64,000 bases of DNA from Bog-473 sp963840435 (GTDB lineage Bacteria > Actinomycetota > Acidimicrobiia > Acidimicrobiales > RAAP-2). The notes beneath the pieces are model-generated. The model was not told where the DNA came from and searched no databases. It was given only the letters and a program-made list of their open reading frames with translations. The translations under genes were made by a program, and so were the position numbers. Positions 41,988-50,867 of the stretch are shown here, in pieces. The stretch is taken from NCBI GenBank assembly GCA_963840435.1, contig CAWIYY010000005.1:220093-284092 (forward strand). Direction: 5' to 3'. Numbering within the stretch: position 1 is the first letter of the stretch; each line of letters begins with the position of its first letter.

Positions 41988-42764
41988 TCAGGTCCCGGTC
42001 CAGCGCGGCGGTCGCCGCTCCGCCGAGGCCCGACCGCCTTCGGCGGCGTCCTGGGTCCTGGCGGCGACGAGCCGCATGGTCTCGCCGAAGCGGATGGCCT
42101 CGAGCATCGGCATGTGGCGGGTCCGCATCGCCATCTCTTTCATGACGCGCTGCGCCAGGGGCGCTCCGCCGAGGAGGCGCTCGGCCAGGGCACGGGCCTC
42201 GTCGAGCAGGGTCTCGTGCGGGACGACCTTCCAGACCAGGCCCATCGCGTGGGCCCGCTCGGCATCGATGCGTTCGCCGGTGAGCAGAAGCTCCATGGCA
42301 TCCGCCCAGTTGATGCGCTGGGGAAGACGGATGGAGGCAACCACGGCGGGAACGCCGAGCTTCACTTCGGGCAGCCCGAACTCGGCCCGGTCGCTGGCCA
42401 GGACGAAATCGCACCAGGTGGCCAGCGTGAGTCCGTACCCGAGGCAATAGCCATTCACGGCGGCGATGACCGGCTTGAACACCTCCCAGCCACTCTCGAA
42501 GGAATTCATGGTCGGCTTTTCCCAGAACGTGCCCGCGAACGCACCCGCCGCTCCCGCCCCGTCACGGAGATCCCCGCCGGCGCAGAAGGCGCGTCCGGCG
42601 CCGGTCACGATGGCCACCCACGCGTCCTCGTCGTCGCGGAACCGCGTGAATGCCGCGTTCAGGTCGCGCCGCATCTCCGCGTTGATGGCGTTGAGCGCAT
42701 CGGGTCGGTTGTAGGTGATCGTGGCCACGTGGCCATCGAGTTCGAAGGTGACTGCATCGCTCAC
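41988..42764 (-). CDS. enoyl-CoA hydratase/isomerase family protein
   Basis: A 258-residue crotonase-fold protein. Oxyanion motifs are GAGRAFCAGGDLRD and VNGYCLGYGLTL. The second catalytic Glu is present (LPEVKLG), but the first is Thr, so activity may be that of a specialised hydratase or isomerase. GTG 42764 is favoured; CAGACT 6 nt upstream is a near-match to the local -10 form. It lies between fumC and the acyltransferase with no overlap to either. Confidence 0.88.
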   Translation of the reverse strand: MSDAVTFELDGHVATITYNRPDALNAINAEMRRDLNAAFTRFRDDEDAWVAIVTGAGRAFCAGGDLRDGAGAAGAFAGTFWEKPTMNSFESGWEVFKPVIAAVNGYCLGYGLTLATWCDFVLASDRAEFGLPEVKLGVPAVVASIRLPQRINWADAMELLLTGERIDAERAHAMGLVWKVVPHETLLDEARALAERLLGGAPLAQRVMKEMAMRTRHMPMLEAIRFGETMRLVAARTQDAAEGGRASAERRPPRWTGT

Positions 42765-42813
42765 GGCGCCAGTCTGCCCGGCCGTGGGCACGGTCGTCGG
42801 CGGGAGGGACCGG

Positions 42814-44946
42814 CTAGCCGGGCGGATGGTCGTCCGGGCAGGCGCCCGGAGGATCGTTGAAGTCGGGATCGAGCACCCAGGCGCCCTGGGCCCAGTCGCC
42901 CCGGGCCGGCGCCAGCTTGAGCACCGCGGTCATGTCGGCCAGGAGCGCGTCGGCGTAGCGGGCGCTGCCCTCCGGGCAGAGATGCACGTTGTCGAGCTTG
43001 CGCACGCGGATCCATTGGTCCTTCGGCGCGTGGGGATCGCCTTCGGGCGGCAGCCAGGCCGAGAAGCGGTCGCCCGCGAGCATGAGCGAACTGGCGACGG
43101 GGAAGTACATGACCCGACCCGGAAAGTACGTGGTCATCTTCTTCGCGATGTTGTTCCAGGCGTTGACGCCGGCCCAGCGCTGCTTGTTGTAGATCGCGTA
43201 GTTCGCCTGGTCGGCGGCAGGGATGGGCCCCGACTCGGGGAACTGGGTGAAGATCACGCCCTCCACGCCGTTGCCCGGAGTCAGCATGGTGGCCACGGCC
43301 CGCCTGAGGAGGCTGGTGTATTGGGCCGGTTGGTGGAGCGCGTTGGGGCGGGTCGGACCAAACATGTCCCAGCTCCAGGTGGCCACGATGATCTGCGCCT
43401 GCGTCCCCTTGATCAGGTTGGGAATGGAGGTCGGCCAGTTGGTGGCGGTGGTCAGCCCGAAGCCGTCGATGGTGCGGGTGAAGGCCGTGGCCTCACCGGT
43501 GGCGCCGAGCGCGGCGGTGATGCCGTACGAGGCATCGTGCATCACCGAGTCGCCCAGGATCATGACGCGCAGCGGATCGGCCGCCGTCGGTGCGATGGTG
43601 AGGTGAATCGGGACCTGGCCCTTGTAGCCACCGGCGCCGGGCACAGCCTGGCCGGTCTTTGCCGTGAGGTGCGAGGTGCCCACCACGGTGGACGGGTCGG
43701 CCACCGCCGGGAAGGTGGCGGTGACGATGATGACGGCCGTGGCCACACCGGCCACCGGCGCGGCCCACCAGCGCACCCAGCCCCGCAGACGAGCCAGGCG
43801 GATGGGTCGCTCCACCAGGTAGTAGCTGGCGGTCGACACGGCCAGCGTGACGGCGACCCGGAGGAGGTCGAGTGGCCATTGCGAAAGGCCCGTCCGCTGC
43901 CCGTTCAGGTACACGATCACCGGCCAGTGCCACAGGTAGATCCCGTAGGAGATCGTTCCCAAGAAGTGCAGGGGTCGGGCGGCCAGAAGGCGGGCAAAGC
44001 GGCCCGGCTGGACGAGTCTCGCATCGGCCACCACGAGGGCGGCCAGACCGGCGCAGAGGAGAAAGCCGCCCTCGAACATGAAGTTCCGCGGCAGCCCCCC
44101 CGGCGTCCCGGAGGTCACCCAGAACACGGCGAGGGCGACGGCGGCCAGCGGTCCGACCCGGTGGATCATCCGGCGGGCCTTCCGGCCCGGCTGCGGCCGG
44201 GCCGCGGCCACGAAGGCCAGGGTGGCCCCGGCCATCAGGTCGAAGAGGCGGGTATCGGTTCCGTAGTAGATCCGCGAGGGATCGACACCGGGATCGAACA
44301 ACACGGCCATCAGCACGGCGGAGAGCAGTCCGAGGGTGACCGTGAGGATCATCCCCGTGCGCCGCCAGGCGCCGCGGGCCACTCGGAACAGCAGCAGGAG
44401 GACGAGCGGCCACACCAGATAGAACTGCTCCTCGATCGCCAGTGACCACGTGTGCTGCAGAGGCGAAGGCGCCGAGAACTGCGCGAAGTACGACTGGTGG
44501 GCGTAAATGAGGTGCCAGTTGTTGGCGTAGAGCAGCGTCCAGATGGCGTCGCCCCGCAGCCCGGAGAGATCGATCAGCCCGTTGGCGCCCGGCCCGCCGA
44601 AGATGGCGTTGAAGATGAGGTAGAGGGCCAGCGCGGCGACGACCAGGAACAGTGCCGGCAGCAGCCGCTTGGCCCGACGGGCCCAGAACGACCCGAGATT
44701 GATGCGGCCGGAGCTGGCCCACTCCTCGAGCAGGAGTGTGGAGATGAGAAAGCCGGAGAGGACGAAGAACAGGTCCACGCCCAGGTAACCGCCCGAGGCC
44801 CAGCCGAGCTGGAGGTGGTAGGCCACGACGCCGATGACCGCGACGCCGCGCAACCCGTTGAGCGCCGGCAGGTGTCTCCCGGTGACGGCGGTGGTGTTCG
44901 TGGCCGCCGCGGGAGCCTGGGCCAGTTCGACTGCGTCGAGGCTCAT
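42814..44946 (-). CDS. OafA/YrhL-type acyltransferase with C-terminal SGNH domain
   Basis: A 710-residue membrane acyltransferase. Residues about 25-390 form the acyltransferase-3 domain with some ten helices (HLPALNGLRGVAVIGVVAYHL start, DLFFVLSGFLIS, HTWSLAIEEQFYLVWP). A further helix near 410 leads to an extracytoplasmic SGNH hydrolase-like domain with ILGDSVMHDASYG (Ser) and DNVHLCPEGSARY (Asp-His). Two-domain OafA proteins O-acetylate surface polysaccharides or peptidoglycan. The start overlaps the preceding gene (ATGA), linking it to the dprA run. Confidence 0.92.
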   Translation of the reverse strand: MSLDAVELAQAPAAATNTTAVTGRHLPALNGLRGVAVIGVVAYHLQLGWASGGYLGVDLFFVLSGFLISTLLLEEWASSGRINLGSFWARRAKRLLPALFLVVAALALYLIFNAIFGGPGANGLIDLSGLRGDAIWTLLYANNWHLIYAHQSYFAQFSAPSPLQHTWSLAIEEQFYLVWPLVLLLLFRVARGAWRRTGMILTVTLGLLSAVLMAVLFDPGVDPSRIYYGTDTRLFDLMAGATLAFVAAARPQPGRKARRMIHRVGPLAAVALAVFWVTSGTPGGLPRNFMFEGGFLLCAGLAALVVADARLVQPGRFARLLAARPLHFLGTISYGIYLWHWPVIVYLNGQRTGLSQWPLDLLRVAVTLAVSTASYYLVERPIRLARLRGWVRWWAAPVAGVATAVIIVTATFPAVADPSTVVGTSHLTAKTGQAVPGAGGYKGQVPIHLTIAPTAADPLRVMILGDSVMHDASYGITAALGATGEATAFTRTIDGFGLTTATNWPTSIPNLIKGTQAQIIVATWSWDMFGPTRPNALHQPAQYTSLLRRAVATMLTPGNGVEGVIFTQFPESGPIPAADQANYAIYNKQRWAGVNAWNNIAKKMTTYFPGRVMYFPVASSLMLAGDRFSAWLPPEGDPHAPKDQWIRVRKLDNVHLCPEGSARYADALLADMTAVLKLAPARGDWAQGAWVLDPDFNDPPGACPDDHPPG

Positions 44947-45479
44947 GGGCGCTCCAGGATGCACACATCGGGAGCGCGACCGGGGCGGAGCAGGTAGTCG
45001 ACCGCCTCGACCAGACCGGGGTCCGCGGCGTCCTCGCCGGCGGTGAGGTCGAGCGCGAGTCGGGGGCCATTCCCCGCCACCGGCCTGGGCCGGTTCACCG
45101 CACCGGGCACCGGGTAGATCGGGCCCGCACTCTGTGCCATGCCGACAGTCCACATCTCCCGGCACAAGGCAATGGCCTCGAGGTGTGCCGGCCCGAAGGG
45201 AGGTGCGAAACACAGGAGGGAACGGCCATTGCAGAGAAGGTCCAGCGAGGTCATGTCCCGGGCCAGCACCGTGGGGTGGCGGCTGTCCCCGCCGTCCAGG
45301 CCGACACGGACGCCGAGGAGGCCCTGGGAGACCGTGCCGGCCACGGCGCCGGCCAGCACCAGGGGGTCACCGGCGGGGCCGTCACGCACGATCAGGGCAC
45401 CCGCTCCCCCGGCCTGGGCGGCCGCAGCCCGCTCCTGCATCCCGACCACATCGTCGCCCGTCAGGAACCACCCTTCCAC
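44943..45479 (-). CDS. short luciferase-like (LLM) domain remnant
   Basis: A 178-residue protein. The stretch LLGVRVGLDGGDSRHPTVLARDMTSLDLLCNGR and the following PAHLEAIALCREMW read like the middle of an LLM TIM barrel, where A-x-x-x-x-T-L-D-x-L-S-x-G-R is typical. The N- and C-terminal barrel parts are missing, so this is a truncated or minimal LLM-like protein rather than a full enzyme. GTG 45479 is preferred because TAACCT (reusing the dprA stop) sits 8 nt before it. Coupled to the acyltransferase by ATGA. Function unknown. Confidence 0.65.
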   Translation of the reverse strand: MEGWFLTGDDVVGMQERAAAAQAGGAGALIVRDGPAGDPLVLAGAVAGTVSQGLLGVRVGLDGGDSRHPTVLARDMTSLDLLCNGRSLLCFAPPFGPAHLEAIALCREMWTVGMAQSAGPIYPVPGAVNRPRPVAGNGPRLALDLTAGEDAADPGLVEAVDYLLRPGRAPDVCILERP

Positions 45480-45487
45480 GGCGAGGC

Positions 45488-45493
45488 AGGTTA
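45488..45493 (-). promoter_or_regulatory. leaderless -10 (TAACCT) overlapping the dprA stop codon
   Basis: TAACCT on the minus strand, 8 nt before GTG 45479. Its TAA is the dprA stop codon. Confidence 0.5.
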
Positions 45494-46561
45494 GGTCCGC
45501 ACCCACCACCCACCGGTGTCATGGGCCAGTCCGGCCTGGGCCAAGCGTTCCAGGCGCCCGCACAGGGAGGGCAGATCGAGACCGGTGAACCGGACCAAAT
45601 CGTCGAGGGACGTGGGGTCGGCGGACAGGGCGTCGTAGACGGCCTGATCCTCTCCGGGGTCAGGACGGTGCGGGTCCCCGCCGGTTGAAGACTCCTTGGA
45701 TGCGGCGGGTGGCGAGACCCGGATGCCGACGAGGGAGAGGGCCACGAGGATGTCGGCGGTCGAGCAGGCGGGAAAGGCTCCATCGGCCAGGAGGGCGTTC
45801 GTGCCTTCCGACGTGGCGCTGCGGATCGAACCGGGCACCGCACCGACCGGAATGCCCAGATTGACCGCCGCATCGACCGTGTGGCGGGCTCCCCCGTGAT
45901 GACGGCTCTCGACCACGACGACGACGTCGCTCAGGGCGGCCAGGAGACGATTGCGGACGGGAAAGCGCCAGCGCTCGGTGCGTACACCGGCAGGTGACTC
46001 CGACACCACGGCGCCGCGCTCGGCCACTCGATGCCACAGGCGGGCATGACGGGCCGGGTACGGCTTGTCCAGGCCGCCGGCCACCACGCCGACGGGTGGA
46101 GCGCTCGCCCCACAGGCACCCTCGTGGGCCGCGCCGTCGATCCCGAGGGCCAGCCCCGAGACGATGCTGACCCCGGCCGCGGCCAGATCGGCCCCGAACT
46201 GCGCGGCGACACCAATCCCGTAGCGCGTCGGAGCTCGGGTGCCGACCAGCGCCACCGTGGCCGGGGCTCGGAGGGCCAGGGGGTCGCCGACACAGAACAG
46301 GACGGCGGGCGGCTGCGGATCGCGTCGTAGGCGCTCGGGGTAGGAATCATCGTCGGCCAGCATCACTCCGATGCCGCGCTCGGCGTGCAGTTGCCAGACG
46401 CGCAGCACGTCGCGCTCGGTGGCACCCTGCGTGGCACAGAGCCTGCGCCAGGCATCTGGGGGCCGGTCTTGGGCCAGGGCGCTGCGCAATGTCGCCGGAC
46501 CGACGTTGGCGGTCGAGGCCAGGGCCGCGGCGTAGGCCTCTTCAGGCAGATCGAAGCTCAT
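45491..46561 (-). CDS. dprA: DNA processing protein DprA
   Basis: A 356-residue protein that binds incoming single-stranded DNA and loads RecA in natural transformation. The Rossmann core has VALVGTRAPTRYGIGVAAQFG near residue 115, SIVSGLALGIDGAAHEGA near residue 145 and VVESRHHGGARHTVDAAVNLG near residue 225. A C-terminal winged helix (DDLVRFTGLDLPSLCGRLERL) follows. The N-terminal helical segment is short. Coupled to comM by ATGA overlap. Confidence 0.94.
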   Translation of the reverse strand: MSFDLPEEAYAAALASTANVGPATLRSALAQDRPPDAWRRLCATQGATERDVLRVWQLHAERGIGVMLADDDSYPERLRRDPQPPAVLFCVGDPLALRAPATVALVGTRAPTRYGIGVAAQFGADLAAAGVSIVSGLALGIDGAAHEGACGASAPPVGVVAGGLDKPYPARHARLWHRVAERGAVVSESPAGVRTERWRFPVRNRLLAALSDVVVVVESRHHGGARHTVDAAVNLGIPVGAVPGSIRSATSEGTNALLADGAFPACSTADILVALSLVGIRVSPPAASKESSTGGDPHRPDPGEDQAVYDALSADPTSLDDLVRFTGLDLPSLCGRLERLAQAGLAHDTGGWWVRT

Positions 46562-48027
46562 GCGACCACCGCCGCCCGTGCCGCCCGGAGGGACAGCGCC
46601 TCGGACACGTGCATGAAGGAGACGACATCCTCGCCGGCCAAGTCGGCCAGGGTGCGAGCGACCCGCGAGACCTTGTGCAGGCCGCGGGCACTCAGGTCGC
46701 CCGAGCGAAGCTTCGCGCTCAGGAGTGCACGGGCCTCCGGTGAGACCGGCACGCCCTCCTGTCCTCCCCGGGCCCGGGCTCGCGCCTGGGCCGCACCGAC
46801 TCGCTCTTTCACGGAACGAGACGGTTCCGTCGGGGCCTCGGAGAGGAGGTCGTCGGGATTGGGACGGCTGAGGGGAACCACGAGATCGAATCGATCGACC
46901 AGCGGTGCCGACAGGCGCCGCCGATAGCGGGCCCGGACAACGGTGCTGCACGTGCAGGCACCCTCGTACATTCCTTCGCCGCATGGGCATGGATTCATCG
47001 CGGCCACGAGGAGGAACTTCGCCGGAAAGGTGACGGTGCCACCGGCCCGGCTCACCCGGATGATCCCTTCCTCGAGCGGTTGGCGAAGGGCCTCCAGCGC
47101 GGCAACGGGAAACTCGCCGAGCTCGTCGAGGAACAGCACCCCACGGCTGGCCAGGGTCACCTCGCCCGGACGGAGCGACCAACTCCCACCACCGACGAGC
47201 GACACGATGGAGGATCGATGGTGGGGTGCGCGGAATGGCGGTCGATCGGAGATCGCACCACCGGGAAGGTCTCTCCCGGCGGCCGAATGGATTCGGGTCA
47301 CGTCCAGTGCTTCCTCAGTCGTCAGCGGTGGCAACAGGCCGGGAAGGCGCTCGGCGAGCATGGTCTTTCCCGAGCCCGGAGGGCCGATCATCAGCAGATG
47401 GTGGCGGCCGGCCGCGGCGACTTCGACGGCGCGGCGGCCGAGCGCCTGTCCGCGCACGTCGACCAGGTCGGGCTCCCGAGCTGGTGTGCCCGTCTCGACC
47501 GGAGGAGGAGGGTCCGGCCAATCGCCACGCCCTCGCAGCAACCAGACCAGCTCACCCAGGGTCTCGGCACCGCTCACGAAATCACCCCGGACGAGAGCGG
47601 CCTCGCGCAGGTCACAGAGCGGCACGACCATGCTCAAGGGCGCCATGGCGTCGGCCAGGGCGACCATACCGGGGACGTGGCGGAGAGAGCCGTTCAGGCC
47701 CAGTTCGCCACAGAAGGCACGGCCGTCCAGACACGACGTGCTCAGCTCACCGTTCGCCACCAGGACGCCGATGGCGATCGGCAGGTCCAGCCCGGCCCCT
47801 CCCTTGCGGATCCCAGACGGCGCCAGGTTGATGGTGACCCGCCGCAGCGGCCACGACAGGCCACTCGAGAGGATCGCGGCGCGCACCCGGTCACGGGATT
47901 CACGAACGGCGGCATCGGGCAAGCCGACGATGGTGAAACCGGGCAGGCCGTTGGACACGTGGACCTCGACGGCCACCGGAGTGCCGACCGCGCCACTGAG
48001 GGTGGCCGACGCAATGGAAGCGAGCAT
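46558..48027 (-). CDS. comM: ComM / YifB family Mg chelatase-like AAA ATPase
   Basis: A 489-residue hexameric helicase that promotes branch migration in natural transformation. The N-terminal half has the ATLSGAVGTPVAVEVHVSNGLPGFTIVGLP region; Walker A GPPGSGKTM is near residue 203; Walker B GVLFLDELGEFP is near residue 280. A zinc-finger-like NPCPCGEGMYEGACTCS near residue 335 and the C-terminal Mg_chelatase_C helices follow. The ATG at 48027 directly abuts an 18-nt element that also abuts yraN. Confidence 0.95.
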   Translation of the reverse strand: MLASIASATLSGAVGTPVAVEVHVSNGLPGFTIVGLPDAAVRESRDRVRAAILSSGLSWPLRRVTINLAPSGIRKGGAGLDLPIAIGVLVANGELSTSCLDGRAFCGELGLNGSLRHVPGMVALADAMAPLSMVVPLCDLREAALVRGDFVSGAETLGELVWLLRGRGDWPDPPPPVETGTPAREPDLVDVRGQALGRRAVEVAAAGRHHLLMIGPPGSGKTMLAERLPGLLPPLTTEEALDVTRIHSAAGRDLPGGAISDRPPFRAPHHRSSIVSLVGGGSWSLRPGEVTLASRGVLFLDELGEFPVAALEALRQPLEEGIIRVSRAGGTVTFPAKFLLVAAMNPCPCGEGMYEGACTCSTVVRARYRRRLSAPLVDRFDLVVPLSRPNPDDLLSEAPTEPSRSVKERVGAAQARARARGGQEGVPVSPEARALLSAKLRSGDLSARGLHKVSRVARTLADLAGEDVVSFMHVSEALSLRAARAAVVA

Positions 48028-48051
48028 GCCGGAGAACGGTCGCCGGTTCTC
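48028..48051 (-). promoter_or_regulatory. comM/yraN shared upstream element, copy 1
   Basis: Minus-strand CGGCGACCGTTCTCCGGC (48028-48045) touches the comM ATG. It is identical to the element before yraN. Here it is part of a wider inverted repeat, GAGAAC (plus 48032-48037) N8 GTTCTC (48046-48051). Confidence 0.65.
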
Positions 48052-48138
48052 GAAACAATGTCGGCCGGCTCTGCAGACCGGGTCTGCCGCGGCGGCACGA
48101 TCGCCCGCCTCCGGCCAGGAGGGCCGAGGGGAGGATTG

Positions 48139-48144
48139 TAGGGT
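48139..48144 (+). promoter_or_regulatory. leaderless -10 (TAGGGT) of the 48151 gene
   Basis: TAGGGT plus 6 nt before ATG 48151. It favours that ATG over the in-frame TTG at 48145. Confidence 0.6.
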
Positions 48145-48150
48145 TTGCTC

Positions 48151-48624
48151 ATGGCGCATGAAACCAGCACGGGCTCGTCCCCCATCGTGAAGGGCCTCAT
48201 GAACAACCTCCGAGAGGTCCTGCCCGACGATCAGCGACCGACGCTCGAGCAGTACGCGCAGCAGGCTGAAGCCTCGACTCCGAAGGGCGACTTCAAGAGA
48301 GCCCGTTACTGTCTGCACTGGGCGGTGAAGACAGCCGAGAGCCCCAAGCATTCTCACCTCGCAGGTGTGGCGATCCGCCTCAAGGAGAAACACAAGGCCT
48401 GGCAAGACATCTGGCTGGGCACGGAATTTGGCTCGCAGGCGGAGGCTGGCGTCGGCCAGGTCTCGCACGAAGTCAAGGGCGATCAAAAGATCGGACCGGG
48501 CGAAGAGATCGAACTGCTCTGGGTCGAGGAAGCAACTGACGTCGCGAAGAGCGCCGCCGAAAAGTCCGGGTGGGAGAACGTGGCCTGGGAGGACCTCCTG
48601 CAAGAGGTCCTCAAAATCAGTTAA
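48151..48624 (+). CDS. hypothetical protein
   Basis: A 157-residue, mostly helical, charged soluble protein of unknown function (LREVLPDDQRPTLEQYAQQAE near residues 20-40; FKRARYCLHWAVKTAE near 48-63; C-terminal WEDLLQEVLKIS). No signal peptide, membrane segment or known motif is visible. It is divergent from comM with a 123-nt intergenic region that also holds the comM element. Its lower GC and less biased codon use than the neighbours suggest a more recently acquired or poorly expressed gene (impression, not computed). Confidence 0.7.
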   Translation: MAHETSTGSSPIVKGLMNNLREVLPDDQRPTLEQYAQQAEASTPKGDFKRARYCLHWAVKTAESPKHSHLAGVAIRLKEKHKAWQDIWLGTEFGSQAEAGVGQVSHEVKGDQKIGPGEEIELLWVEEATDVAKSAAEKSGWENVAWEDLLQEVLKIS

Positions 48625-48656
48625 GGCCTTGCATTCCTCGCTACGGGGATGAACCG

Positions 48657-49169
48657 GTGTTGATCAGGGCCTCGAGCGATGCTGATGCGGCCGAAATCGC
48701 ATCGCTCCTCAACGCGCTGGTCGCCACAACGACGATCGAATGGACCATGACGCCTCGAACGGTGGAGGAGGCCCAGGAGTGGTGTCGTGCGCACGAGGTT
48801 GTCCTCGTTGCCGAGGACCACGGTGAGGTCGTGGGGGTCGCAGCCTTTGGGTGGTTCCGCGACGTCGTCAAGTGGCCGGGCTATCGCTTCACCGTCGAGA
48901 ACACCATCCACGTTCGCGAAGACCGATGGGGCTCTGGAGTTGGCGAAGCGCTCATGCACGCCCTTATCGACAAGGCTCGGGACACCGGCAAGCACACGAT
49001 GATCGCCGGTATCGACAGCACGAACGAGGCCTCGATTCGATTCCACCGACGACTCGGGTTCACCGAAGTGGCGCGCATGCCCGAAGTTGGTACCAAGTTC
49101 GGTCGCTGGCTGACTCTCGTCATGCTCCAGATCACGCTCGACGAGGACGCGGCTCCGCCTGACGATTAA
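48657..49169 (+). CDS. GNAT acetyltransferase of the phosphinothricin/methionine-sulfoximine type
   Basis: A 170-residue N-acetyltransferase. RASSDADAAEIASLLNALV is the typical start; YRFTVENTIHVREDRWGSGVG near residues 80-100 is the acetyl-CoA loop in the PAT/YncA family; SIRFHRRLGFTEVARMPEVG and KFGRWLTLVMLQ close it. Members acetylate phosphinothricin, methionine sulfone or sulfoximine analogues, or similar amines. The GTG at 48657 is the best start; a GGGGA stretch lies upstream. Confidence 0.9.
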   Translation: MLIRASSDADAAEIASLLNALVATTTIEWTMTPRTVEEAQEWCRAHEVVLVAEDHGEVVGVAAFGWFRDVVKWPGYRFTVENTIHVREDRWGSGVGEALMHALIDKARDTGKHTMIAGIDSTNEASIRFHRRLGFTEVARMPEVGTKFGRWLTLVMLQITLDEDAAPPDD

Positions 49170-49221
49170 AGGCCGATGGTTCGCTGTTCGCTGTTCGCCG
49201 TCGGCTGGCTCCGGGTGTCCT

Positions 49222-49227
49222 TAGAAT
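49222..49227 (+). promoter_or_regulatory. leaderless -10 (TAGAAT) of the 49234 gene
   Basis: TAGAAT plus 6 nt before ATG 49234. Confidence 0.65.
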
Positions 49228-49233
49228 GCGGCG

Positions 49234-49854
49234 ATGCCCCAAGACAGCCTGGCCCAGCAGGAGCGCACCACCCTCTGCGACATCTTTGTCGAACTTGGTT
49301 CGGATGCGCCGACGCTGTGCGAAGGCTGGTCGACGGCAGATCTGGCTGCCCACCTCGTCGTCCGTGAACGGCGGCCCGATAGCGGGCCCGGGCTCGTCTG
49401 GCCCCGACTGGCCGGATACACCGACAAAGTGCGAACCAGCGTCCGGGATCGCACGTCGTGGGAGGAGCTCGTCGAGACGGTTCGGCGCGGGCCGCCGATG
49501 CTGCTCCGTCCTTTCGACGGGGCGATGAACACGATCGAGTACTTCATCCACGTGGAGGATGTTCGCCGCGCACAGAACGGCTGGGAGCCCCGGCCACTCG
49601 ACCCGGCGTTGGCCGATGCCCTCTGGGCGCGTGTCGGTCCCGGAGGCATGGCGAAGAAGGTTCCGGCCACGATCGTGATTTCCTCGCCGGGTCGAGAGGA
49701 CAAAGAGCGCGGCACCGGACCACGCCTCACTCTGGCTGGTGACCCGGGCGAACTGACCCTGTTCGGCGCTGGTCGGCAGGGAGCAGCCAGGGTCGAGATC
49801 AGCGGCGACGAAGGGCTCGCCGCCCAGCTGCGGGCGGCGTCGCTCGGCGTCTGA
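49234..49854 (+). CDS. TIGR03085-type DinB/maleylpyruvate-isomerase-fold protein
   Basis: A 206-residue protein. LCEGWSTADLAAHLVVRERRPDSGPG near residues 28-53 is the four-helix DinB-like motif with the metal-site His, and NTIEYFIHVEDVRRAQNGWEPR near residue 100 carries further His residues. It ends with a beta-rich MDMPI_C-like half (VEISGDEGLAAQLRAA). Family members are thought to be mycothiol-dependent or metal-dependent enzymes; no reaction is assigned. Confidence 0.85.
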   Translation: MPQDSLAQQERTTLCDIFVELGSDAPTLCEGWSTADLAAHLVVRERRPDSGPGLVWPRLAGYTDKVRTSVRDRTSWEELVETVRRGPPMLLRPFDGAMNTIEYFIHVEDVRRAQNGWEPRPLDPALADALWARVGPGGMAKKVPATIVISSPGREDKERGTGPRLTLAGDPGELTLFGAGRQGAARVEISGDEGLAAQLRAASLGV

Positions 49855-49909
49855 TCTTTGAAGCTGCGGCTGTGGGAGGGGGGTGCCGCGTCCAGCGGGC
49901 GGGCGTGGG

Positions 49910-50410
49910 TCAGGTCTGCTCGTCGAGGAAACGCCGCACCGCAGTGGGAGAGGTCAGCTCGACGACACGGAGACGTTCGTGGAATCGCTCGACAGCCCGG
50001 TCCAGCCTTGGACGACTGTCGACCGGGTAGCGCCACACCCACTTGAGGAACTCGAAATCGATCCGCTCGGGACAACCCTCGGCCTGGATCGCTCGTCCGT
50101 GGTTCCGCAGGCTCCGCATGAAGGCACGGAAGGTGCAGCGCCACCTGGGCAGAGTGAGCACGATCACCGTGTCGGCTCTCGAAAAGCGGACGTCAAGCGT
50201 GGCTCCGTAGTTGCCGTCTGCGATCCAGCTGTCGCCCGAGACGAGCTCCACCTGGAGGTCTCGCCATTCGTCTCTCGGAGTCTCGACCCATCCGGCATTC
50301 CAGAAGTGCTGATCGAGGTGGATAACGGGGAGTCCAGTTCGAAGGCCGAGTTCGTCAGCGAAGGTGGACTTCCCGACCCCTCCGGGTCCCACGATCGCCA
50401 CGCGCCTCAT
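49910..50410 (-). CDS. P-loop kinase-like protein (FlaR / topology-modulation type)
   Basis: A 166-residue P-loop protein. Walker A GPGGVGKST is at residues 8-16; VIHLDQHFWNAGWVETPRDEWRD is typical of the FlaR-like adenylate-kinase-related group, and IADGNYG near residue 64 is shared by that group. It probably phosphorylates a small molecule; the DNA-topology name for this family is historical. A single-gene unit, 42 nt downstream of the zinc-ribbon gene on the same strand. Confidence 0.85.
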   Translation of the reverse strand: MRRVAIVGPGGVGKSTFADELGLRTGLPVIHLDQHFWNAGWVETPRDEWRDLQVELVSGDSWIADGNYGATLDVRFSRADTVIVLTLPRWRCTFRAFMRSLRNHGRAIQAEGCPERIDFEFLKWVWRYPVDSRPRLDRAVERFHERLRVVELTSPTAVRRFLDEQT

Positions 50411-50451
50411 TCGAAGAGTCTGGCTTGCTCCGCTGGCGGCTGAGGCCCGTC

Positions 50452-50778
50452 CTACTCGTCGCCGCCCGCGTAGTCAGCCTTGGACTCGTGCCATATTCGC
50501 TTCTGCGTGTAGTCCTGGCTGCCGCACTTTGCGCATGACTTGTAGACAGCCACCTGGCTGGCCATGGATGCATTTCGATCCACCATCGCATCGACCCCAG
50601 CAATGGACGTCAGTTGGTCGTATCCATCTGTCGAGCCGCCAATCGTGCCGGACATTCCCTTGGCCCTCGTCTTGGCGAAGTAGCGGGGGACCTTCCATGA
50701 GTACCCGCAGGATTTGCACGTACGAAGCAGCTCAGGCCGGCTGATTCCACGAAGGAGACTTCGAAATCCGTCGCTCAT
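50452..50778 (-). CDS. small zinc-ribbon protein
   Basis: A 108-residue protein with two CxxC pairs (CKSCGYSW near residue 20 and CAKCGS near residue 83), spaced to form one zinc ribbon. Residues between are Gly/Ser/Ala-rich and polar. Function unknown. ATG 50778 is chosen because TACAGT lies 7 nt upstream; the in-frame GTG nine nt earlier would fall inside that box. Confidence 0.7.
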   Translation of the reverse strand: MSDGFRSLLRGISRPELLRTCKSCGYSWKVPRYFAKTRAKGMSGTIGGSTDGYDQLTSIAGVDAMVDRNASMASQVAVYKSCAKCGSQDYTQKRIWHESKADYAGGDE

Positions 50779-50785
50779 CTGCAGC

Positions 50786-50791
50786 ACTGTA
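50786..50791 (-). promoter_or_regulatory. leaderless -10 (TACAGT) of the zinc-ribbon gene
   Basis: TACAGT on the minus strand, 7 nt before ATG 50778. Confidence 0.6.
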
Positions 50792-50867
50792 GGGCGTACG
50801 CCTCGGCGAACTCCTGCTGAAGAACGTTCGGGGCTTCTGGGCGGCCCGTGACGACCAGGCGGTCGTC

